64,000 nucleotides of DNA. Origin: Gottfriedia endophytica. GTDB taxonomy: Bacteria; Bacillota; Bacilli; Bacillales; Bacillaceae_G. Below the pieces are notes generated by a model. That model ran no database searches. It was given only the letters and a program-made list of their open reading frames with translations, and was not told the DNA's origin. Made by a program: the position numbers and the translations under genes. Position 1 is the first letter of the stretch. The number at the start of each line of letters is the position of its first letter. This document shows positions 57,771 through 64,000 of this stretch, piece by piece. The DNA lies in NCBI RefSeq assembly GCF_017814275.1, contig NZ_JAGIYQ010000002.1:310001-374000 (forward strand). Direction: 5' to 3'.

Positions 57771-57879
57771 ATTAAAATGTTAGAGAAATTATATCTAAAA
57801 TAAATTGAAAAATCAAACTGTTTTTTTACGCTTTTTGTCATTTTATTATTAGTTCATTCACGAAATTTAGGTAAACAAA

Positions 57880-60108
57880 CTAACTAACTTTTTCTTGCGA
57901 TTCCATCGTTTTTCTTTTGACAAACGGAAGCCACCAGTTCCATTTTCCAAATAACTGCATTAGACTTGGAACGAGAATTAAGCGAATAATTGTCGCGTCT
58001 AGAAAAATAGCAACGGCAATACCAATTCCCATTTGTTTAACTGGTACTAAATCTGTAAATGCAAATGCCCCAGTTATGACAATCATTATGGAAGCAGCAG
58101 ACGTAATGATTCTACTAGTTGATACAAGACCTTCCCGTGTTGAATATTCATTATCACCTGTTTCCTCATACAGTTCCTGCATACGAGACATTAAAAACAC
58201 TTCATAGTCCATACTCAATCCAAAGACGAGACCAAAAATAAATACAGGTAAGATTAGCATCATATCAGATTTTGGTAGCCCAAAATGTCCACCTTGAAAT
58301 AACCATGTGATAATTCCAAATGTCGCACTTAATGATAAGATGTTCATTAAAATTGCTTTAATTGGAATTAAAAGTGAACGAAAAGCGATCATTAAGATGA
58401 TAAACGTACTACAAACGATGAGAATGAGACCATATTTTAAATGATTTGTAATTTCATCAAATAACTCTTGTTCGAATTTCACTTGACCACCCATTGTCAG
58501 TTTAAATCCATTCAAGTGTCCTTTGTATTTATTATCGTAGTCTCGAACCCATTGTTTTCCTTGTTCCGATTTTGGTTTTGACTTTAAATAAATTTGCAAA
58601 AATGTTTTATCATTTTGAACAAGAGGAGCAACTGCTGGTTGAATTTTACCGGCCATTGGTGAAGACAAAGCTTTTGATAACTCCGGTGCACTCATATTTA
58701 CAGTGTCAAATACACTATTTACTTTATATACTTTTGGATCTTTTTTAATCGACGAAATAATTTGTTCTAAATTTGTTAAATTGTTTTTTTGAAGCATATC
58801 TCCATTGGACTGAAGAACAAAAAGTACACTGGCATGATTCTTCATGTCTGGTATAAAAGTATTTTGATATTTTTCATATGTAATTCTTGCCTGGGCATTT
58901 TTAGGCAATGCATCAGTTGTTGGGATATTCAATACTATATTTTTCAAAGGAATTACAAATAATAATAAAAGTATTAATGATAAACAGATCATTTTTACTG
59001 GGCGCTTCATAACAAAACCAGCAAATTTTCTCCAAACACTTTCATGCTGTTCATCATTATCCTTATCAAATCTTTTAAATCTCCCCTTATTTATATTTAA
59101 ACCAATAACAGATAAAATTGCTGGTAGTAAAGATAAAGAAAAGAATAAGCTTACAAGTACAACAATTGCTCCACTTATTGCAACACTTCTGAATAAATCA
59201 ATATTGATAAAATAAAGAGCTGATAAACCAATAAATACACAAAGACCAGAAAAAATAATCGCTCTGCCCGCTGTCGCATAGGTTGTTGCTATCGCTTCTT
59301 TTACAGAAGAGTGGGTTAACTCTTCCTTGTATCGACTTACAAATAATAAAGCAAAATCGATCGACAGTGCTAAGCCAACCATCGGCGCTACATTTAATAC
59401 AAAAATTGATAAATCAACCGTTTTACCAATATAAGTTAAAATCCCAAACGTTGTTAAAATACTCAACATACCTATCACAATTGGAATGATTGATGCAATA
59501 ACACTTCCAAATGCAAAAAATAGGACAATAAATGCAATTGGAATACCAATTATCTCTGCTTTTTTCAAATCATTTTGACTCGTTTTATTAATTACATCAT
59601 TAATGATCGTAAATCCTGACGAGCTAACCTTTACGGTATCACTAGACATTGTATCTATTCGTTTTGCTAATTTATTATTTAGTTCATTTATTTTGTCATA
59701 ATTTTTTACATCGTATAAAAAGGACATGTACGCAATATTTCCTTTTTTCATACTTGGATCATTAATAGGACTCAAGAAAACTTTCTTATTTTTTTCTTTA
59801 TTTAATTCACTTGCAACTCGATTAATTTCTGATTGAAATTGTTGATCTGTTGCCCCATCTTTTTTTTCTAAAAGGACAATCACTGAATTTGGTGATTGTT
59901 TAAACTCATTTTCTAGTATGCCTTTTGCCTTTTCATATTCTCCAGGAGTTCGGAAACCATCCCCACCTAAAATATTTGGTAAACTTTTCGCTTGAATAGC
60001 TAACAAGACTGAACATATCACTAAACACATAATAATCAAAAAACGAAATTGATATATTCCGCCTCCAACTTTTTTCCATAAACTTGTTTCACTTACATTA
60101 CTCCTCAT
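57880..60108 (-). CDS. MmpL/YdfJ-type RND superfamily transporter
   Basis: 742 aa. Two repeats, each with a large extracytoplasmic loop and six membrane helices; hallmark segments VGLALSIDFALLFVSRYKEEL and FGLVFGLSMDYEVFLMSRMQE carry the intramembrane Asp-Tyr pairs. The start is ATG at 60108 (MRSNVSE) with GGGGTGG upstream rather than the in-frame codon at 60144. MmpL-like proteins export lipids or drugs; the substrate is unknown here. Monocistronic. Confidence 0.86.
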   Translation of the reverse strand: MRSNVSETSLWKKVGGGIYQFRFLIIMCLVICSVLLAIQAKSLPNILGGDGFRTPGEYEKAKGILENEFKQSPNSVIVLLEKKDGATDQQFQSEINRVASELNKEKNKKVFLSPINDPSMKKGNIAYMSFLYDVKNYDKINELNNKLAKRIDTMSSDTVKVSSSGFTIINDVINKTSQNDLKKAEIIGIPIAFIVLFFAFGSVIASIIPIVIGMLSILTTFGILTYIGKTVDLSIFVLNVAPMVGLALSIDFALLFVSRYKEELTHSSVKEAIATTYATAGRAIIFSGLCVFIGLSALYFINIDLFRSVAISGAIVVLVSLFFSLSLLPAILSVIGLNINKGRFKRFDKDNDEQHESVWRKFAGFVMKRPVKMICLSLILLLLFVIPLKNIVLNIPTTDALPKNAQARITYEKYQNTFIPDMKNHASVLFVLQSNGDMLQKNNLTNLEQIISSIKKDPKVYKVNSVFDTVNMSAPELSKALSSPMAGKIQPAVAPLVQNDKTFLQIYLKSKPKSEQGKQWVRDYDNKYKGHLNGFKLTMGGQVKFEQELFDEITNHLKYGLILIVCSTFIILMIAFRSLLIPIKAILMNILSLSATFGIITWLFQGGHFGLPKSDMMLILPVFIFGLVFGLSMDYEVFLMSRMQELYEETGDNEYSTREGLVSTSRIITSAASIMIVITGAFAFTDLVPVKQMGIGIAVAIFLDATIIRLILVPSLMQLFGKWNWWLPFVKRKTMESQEKVS

Positions 60109-60330
60109 AAATCCACCCCTTAAAAAAATACCTACTATTATCATACCAAACCTTTATTATTTCTCTCACTATTTTGAATTTCTGGCTCAGTTTTTTACAA
60201 TAGTGCACAAAAATAATTATATTCAAAATCAAATATAAAATCTTTTAAAATAAAAAATAATAAAGGAAAATTCACAAAGTAATAGTTCCTGCTATGTTAA
60301 AAAAAATGTTATGTACTATATAAATAAAAA

Positions 60331-60366
60331 AGGAGCCAACCACCAAACCTGATGATTAGCTCCTCT
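60331..60366 (-). terminator. Terminator downstream of the MFS gene
   Basis: On the minus strand AGGAGCTAATCATCA pairs with TGGTGGTTGGCTCCT (several G-U pairs), then TTTTTT. It ends transcription of the MFS gene at 60394-61551. Confidence 0.75.
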
Positions 60367-60393
60367 TATTTTCTTCCTAACATGACGATAATA

Positions 60394-61551
60394 TTAATTC
60401 GTCAAAACTACTTTATGTTTCTTCTGAACAGAATAAATTGCTGAACATAATGCCAGCGTCACAATTATTCCCGAAACCCAAGTATTCGTAATAACAGAAA
60501 AATTGTTAATTAGAATCCCACCTAAGCTAGATCCTAAAGCAATTCCAAATTGCGAAAATGAGTTATTTAACCCAATTTGAATATCCGCTGTATCTGGTGC
60601 TGCCTTTGCTAGTTTATCTTGTATAGATGGGCTAATTGCCCAAGTAAGAGCACCCCATAGGATAACAACAATTAATATACTTACGGTTGATTTTGCTGTA
60701 TATGGCAATGAAAATAAGGAAACTGCAAGTAAACCAAGTATGACGATGATCGTTCGATCTCCTCCAAATTTATCGGAAGCCCAGCCACCGATTCCTCCAC
60801 CAATTATTCCAGATATACCCATAACAACTAAAACAATACTAATCATATTAGTTGATAGCCCAGTCGTTTGCTGAAGAAGCGGTGTTAAGTATGTGTAGAT
60901 TGTAAAATGACCAGTTAATTCTAAAAATGATATTAATTGGATTGATAAAACAGTTTTACTTTTTAAGGTAGCAAGTTGCTCCTTTACAGGTACCGTTGGT
61001 TGCGGTGGAACTTTTGGTAGAAATTTCATAATTCCTGCCATAGAAATTAAGCTTAGTAGCGCAAGTAGTAGAAATGTCATTCTCCAACCAAAATGTTGAC
61101 CAACTAATCTGCCTAAAGGAACACCCAATACTAAAGAAGAACTGATTCCCATAAAAATAACGCCAATAGCTCGTCCTCTCATTTCAGGAGTAACTATATT
61201 TGCAGCCGTAGTTATAGAAACAACAATGACAATCGAACAACTAGCAGCTAAAATGATCCTAGCCAGTAATAATGTTGTAAAATTTGGACTGAAGAAAGAA
61301 AGTATATTTCCTAAAATGAAAACACTCATTGCAATAAGTAATAATTTTCTTCTCTCCATTTTTGATGTTAATGCAACTAATATTGGTGTCCCAATTGCAA
61401 AAACGATCGAAAAAATAGAAACTAATTGCCCAACTGCTCCGTTAGAAATACCTAAATCCTTCGCAATGATATCAAGCATGCCAGCGATCATAAATTCCAC
61501 AGTACCAGAAACAAATGTTACAATCGTTAAAATAAAAATACCAATATTCAT
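60394..61551 (-). CDS. MFS transporter (DHA1 drug/sugar efflux type)
   Basis: 385 aa, 12 membrane helices. DHA1 features: FVSGTVEFMIAGMLDIIAKDLGIS at the start, a motif-A-like SKMERRKLL loop and GVPLGRLVGQHFGWRMTF (motif C region). Related to the AraJ/YtbD efflux group. The substrate is not predictable. RBS AGAGGAG; monocistronic. Confidence 0.86.
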   Translation of the reverse strand: MNIGIFILTIVTFVSGTVEFMIAGMLDIIAKDLGISNGAVGQLVSIFSIVFAIGTPILVALTSKMERRKLLLIAMSVFILGNILSFFSPNFTTLLLARIILAASCSIVIVVSITTAANIVTPEMRGRAIGVIFMGISSSLVLGVPLGRLVGQHFGWRMTFLLLALLSLISMAGIMKFLPKVPPQPTVPVKEQLATLKSKTVLSIQLISFLELTGHFTIYTYLTPLLQQTTGLSTNMISIVLVVMGISGIIGGGIGGWASDKFGGDRTIIVILGLLAVSLFSLPYTAKSTVSILIVVILWGALTWAISPSIQDKLAKAAPDTADIQIGLNNSFSQFGIALGSSLGGILINNFSVITNTWVSGIIVTLALCSAIYSVQKKHKVVLTN

Positions 61552-61816
61552 TTCATTTCTCCTCTAAAAAAATTACTGATGACAACTTCTTTCATTGTTT
61601 GATAAAACTGATCTTAATCTTTTCAGAGATATCTTTTTCACTTTCTCTATAAAAATCTAAACTATTGATTTAATTAACTTTTCCCCTTAAAAGTTAATCT
61701 AAAGAAGCTATTAATGTAAGTATGATTTAAACAACACTGCAATTTTTTATAATAAATTATTTTAGACAGTTTGTCGATAAAAATTACATAAGGTGAAGTC
61801 CACTCCATAAAATAAA

Positions 61817-61894
61817 GGCTCTTTTTAAGATTGTTGCTTTTAGGTTTTGTAATTAAAGAGAGAAGTTGATTGGAACGGAAGGATGAAAACAGCC
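61817..61894 (-). mobile_element. Family B element, copy B11: 78-bp deletion derivative with perfect 8-bp target duplication
   Basis: Reversed relative to all others. It keeps the right end (GGCTCTTTTTAAGATTG), one inner arm (AGTTGATTGGAACGGAAGG) and then jumps straight to the left end (AAAACAGCC); the whole core is missing. Flanks 61809-61816 and 61895-61902 are both AAAATAAA. Confidence 0.88.
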
Positions 61895-61904
61895 AAAATA
61901 AAAA

Positions 61905-61942
61905 GCCGAACAAAAAATTTCAAAAATTCTTTGTCCGAGCTT
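61905..61942 (-). terminator. Terminator of the PAP2 gene
   Basis: AGCTCGGACAAA and TTTGTTCGGCT arms on the minus strand followed by a T-rich run, 10 nt after the stop codon. Confidence 0.75.
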
Positions 61943-61952
61943 ATTTTTCTAA

Positions 61953-62606
61953 CTAAATATAAGATCTTTTCATTCTTCTATCAAGATATTGTTCATAAAC
62001 CCCAATAGACCCCGCAAGCCAAAATCCACTTACTAAGTATGCACCAATTACATCACTAGGGTAATGGACACCTAAGTATATACGACTGATTCCAATCATC
62101 AATGTCATGAAAACACTAAATATAATTAATAAAGTTTTCCCTAAACTACTTGAAGTATGGCGCCATAGTAAATAAGCAAGTACTCCATAAAGTGCAAATG
62201 CCTCCATCGAATGACCACTTGGAAAACTATATCCTGTTTCTTGAATTAATCGATGGATAGTCGGTCTAGCTCGATGAAATAAATGTTTTAACACGAAATT
62301 TAATACAGTTGAACCACCCATAACGACTATAAATAAAATAATTTCTGATCTATGGTGCAATACTTTATATAAATAAATGATAATTAGCACACATAAAACA
62401 ACTACAACAGGTGTAGATCCTATAAAGGTAAAAAATTTAAATAGCGAAGTTAATGTTGGTGATTCAAATCCTTGTACAAATGAAATAATACTAGAGTCAA
62501 ATTGTACCAAGTGATGCTCTCCAACTAATATCGCAATCCAACCAAATCCAATAGCACATACTAGACTGATTAAAAAAATACTTATAAGCTTTAACTTTAA
62601 ATTCAT
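61953..62606 (-). CDS. PAP2-family membrane phosphatase
   Basis: 217 aa. All three PAP2 motifs are visible: KHLFHRARP, SFPSGHS and SRIYLGVHYPSD, among six membrane helices. It would dephosphorylate a lipid or isoprenoid phosphate at the membrane surface. ATG at 62606 (MNLKLKL) has AAGGAGC 8 nt upstream and is followed by a leader helix; an upstream in-frame codon at 62690 would overlap cblS and has no RBS. 70 nt after cblS, possibly the same transcript. Confidence 0.9.
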   Translation of the reverse strand: MNLKLKLISIFLISLVCAIGFGWIAILVGEHHLVQFDSSIISFVQGFESPTLTSLFKFFTFIGSTPVVVVLCVLIIIYLYKVLHHRSEIILFIVVMGGSTVLNFVLKHLFHRARPTIHRLIQETGYSFPSGHSMEAFALYGVLAYLLWRHTSSSLGKTLLIIFSVFMTLMIGISRIYLGVHYPSDVIGAYLVSGFWLAGSIGVYEQYLDRRMKRSYI

Positions 62607-62676
62607 ATTCTTGCTCCTTACTAAAAAAGTGTCCCACAACAAAAAAGACCATTTATTTATGGTACACCAAATATTT

Positions 62677-63447
62677 CTATAAAAAAACACCTAATTTTGT
62701 AGCAGGTTCCTTTATTACCTTTTGACAAAGGTGGTATTCTTCTTCTTTCATGATTGCAAGTACACATGTAGAAGGACCACCAGATTTAACTAAATCGATC
62801 TCTTTTACATCGGACATTTCTAGTATTAGACTATGCTCCCTTTCTAATACCCCAACTTCATATTTTATTCCTTTTGAACCAACGGGTAATAGATCCATTG
62901 ATTTAAGATCGTTTGATAAAATTTTTAAAGAACTGAACGAAATAACCTCAGACTGTGCTAGACTTTCATCTTCTATTACCTCATACCCGACTTTGGGGAT
63001 TCCGATTAAAACTAGAATATCTCCACTTTCAACTTTTTTCTTTTCTTTACTATTTTCCTTTTCACCAATTAACGTTATTCCCATTGCAGTTTGAAGAGTT
63101 GGAATATTTTCTTCTGTACTTCCTGTTACACTTTCTGATAAAAACTCTTCATGAAATTTAGCTTCGTTGTATTCATTAATTGCTCTATGTATACCTTTTA
63201 ATAGTTTTTCACCTCTTCCATTCATTTCAACGGAAAGTGTATTGACTAAAACTAAAGGCTTTGAACGAAATGCTAATGTTTCAAATAGACAAACTCTTGC
63301 GGTAAAATATCCCACAATTTCTTCATCCACTTTGACAACATCTAGTTCACTACTCCCAATACCTCCACAACTATCACATGCAATCGTTACTATTTTATCA
63401 TTACTTTGTTGAATCAATGTAAGATCTCTATTTTTAGTAATTAACAT
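62677..63447 (-). CDS. cblS: CblS-like alpha-ribazole kinase (AIR synthase-related)
   Basis: 256 aa. The N-terminus TIACDSCGGIGSSELDVVKV and the GPSTCVLAIMKEEEY segment near the end resemble the PurM/AIR-synthase-related fold of CblS, which phosphorylates alpha-ribazole so that it can be joined to cobinamide. The call leans heavily on the neighbour: the preceding gene, overlapping by 14 nt, is an ECF S-component of CblT type, and the CblT-CblS pair is established in Listeria and Geobacillus. Confidence is moderate without a search. Confidence 0.72.
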   Translation of the reverse strand: MLITKNRDLTLIQQSNDKIVTIACDSCGGIGSSELDVVKVDEEIVGYFTARVCLFETLAFRSKPLVLVNTLSVEMNGRGEKLLKGIHRAINEYNEAKFHEEFLSESVTGSTEENIPTLQTAMGITLIGEKENSKEKKKVESGDILVLIGIPKVGYEVIEDESLAQSEVISFSSLKILSNDLKSMDLLPVGSKGIKYEVGVLEREHSLILEMSDVKEIDLVKSGGPSTCVLAIMKEEEYHLCQKVIKEPATKLGVFL

Positions 63448-63955
63448 TTTTCATCACCCTGTATACTAAATAAGCTAAAAAAACATTTACGAAAGTTGCC
63501 AAAGTTAATGGGATTACCATCATTAGGAAAAAATTTGAAGCAGTAATACCTCCGACTACCTTTTGAACGACCCATCCAGATACAATTGCACTAACTGGGC
63601 CGTTTAATAATACAGATATTAGAGTTGCCATTATCGCATTTGACTTCTTAAAAATCATACCGAATAGATAAACGACAATAAACATCTCAAACATGATAAA
63701 AATGTGAATCGGTACTGTAAGAGGAAAACCCGAAGTGTAGGCTGTAAATAAATGGCCAAGGCTTGCTACAATTGCTCCTCCTAATGGTGATATAAACATC
63801 GCTGCAAAAAAAGCAGGAAATGAATCAAATGAAATCGTCTCAAAAATCTTAATATTTGATAGGATCGCACTCATTCCAATTAATAAAGCAAGGAAAACAA
63901 TTGTCTTAGTGTTTATTTTTCCTGTTGTTTTCTTATGTAACTTTTCTCTCTCCAT
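63434..63955 (-). CDS. cblT: CblT-like ECF transporter S component (alpha-ribazole uptake)
   Basis: 173 aa, about five to six membrane helices. S-component features: SFDSFPAFFAAMFISPLGGAIVASLGHL and a basic N-terminus (REKLHKKTTGK). It would bind alpha-ribazole and use a shared EcfAA'T module encoded elsewhere. It overlaps cblS by 14 nt. The start ATG at 63955 has GGGAG 6 nt upstream, embedded in GACGGGAGACCTAA. Confidence 0.75.
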   Translation of the reverse strand: MEREKLHKKTTGKINTKTIVFLALLIGMSAILSNIKIFETISFDSFPAFFAAMFISPLGGAIVASLGHLFTAYTSGFPLTVPIHIFIMFEMFIVVYLFGMIFKKSNAIMATLISVLLNGPVSAIVSGWVVQKVVGGITASNFFLMMVIPLTLATFVNVFLAYLVYRVMKNVNY

Positions 63956-63971
63956 TTAGGTCTCCCGTCGA
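63956..63971 (-). promoter_or_regulatory. Possible 3' edge of a cobalamin riboswitch
   Basis: The minus strand reads CGACGGGAGACCT just before the cblT start. GGAGACCT matches the core of the B12 box, and the presumed RBS lies inside it. The rest of a riboswitch (about 200 nt) would be outside the window, so this stays tentative. Confidence 0.3.
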
Positions 63972-64000
63972 TTCTCATTTAAATTTTCTAAAACTCTACA

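Noticed and set aside
61674-61913. 79-codon minus-strand ORF next to the PAP2 gene
   Set aside because: It covers repeat B11 and AT-rich spacer, with no ribosome site.

Overview
The window is a low-GC, strongly minus-strand-biased piece of a chromosome from an endospore-forming member of the Bacillaceae. The evidence is the spo0A, spoIVB and complete spoIIIAA-AH sporulation genes, and a gene order that follows the Bacillus subtilis bkd-spo0A-acc-efp-mntR-lipM block almost gene for gene. The exact genus cannot be fixed from sequence reading alone.

Layout. 1-11.2 kb: a branched-chain keto acid dehydrogenase operon (bkdR, then ptb, bcd, buk, lpdV, bkdAA, bkdAB, bkdB), with a clear sigma-54 promoter upstream of ptb. 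It converts valine, leucine and isoleucine via keto acids to branched acyl-CoA primers and recovers ATP through Ptb/Buk. 11.3-17.0 kb: DUF2627 protein, glycerophosphodiesterase, YycC-like peptide, uppP, a probable stand-alone structured RNA gene, a ferritin-like protein, and an MFS exporter with its ArsR-type regulator. 17.5-20.8 kb: a three-domain protein (GH18-like, NodB deacetylase, GT2 synthase) resembling a complete exopolysaccharide synthase and modifier. 21.7-50.5 kb: the conserved housekeeping and sporulation core: spo0A, spoIVB, recN, argR, tlyA, dxs, ispA, xseB, xseA, folD, nusB, yqhY, accC, accB, spoIIIAH-AA, yqhV, a DUF456 gene, efp, papA, aroQ, yqhR, yqhQ, yqhP, mntR. 51.2-64 kb: a more variable end with a DUF1963 protein, lipM, a cysteine-less rhodanese, an ArsB-type transporter, a second methionyl-tRNA synthetase under a T-box, an MmpL-type transporter, an MFS exporter, a PAP2 phosphatase, and a cblT-cblS alpha-ribazole salvage pair.

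The most unusual content is between the genes. Three families of structured repeats are present. Family A is a unit of about 124 bp in three tandem arrays (14 copies including decayed ones). The stems of different copies differ in sequence but stay self-complementary, which is textbook covariation. Two arrays split operons that are normally tight (lpdV/bkdAA and accC/accB). Family B is a MITE-like element of about 220 bp (11 copies, one reduced to 78 bp) with GGCT...AGCC ends and, at several copies, perfect 8-bp target duplications. The ends and duplication length suggest mobilisation by an ISL3-type transposase. Family C is a three-hairpin element of about 150 bp (3 copies). All 14 A copies and 10 of the 11 B copies point the same way on the plus strand, opposite to most genes.

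No tRNA, rRNA, CRISPR array, prophage or complete insertion sequence was seen.
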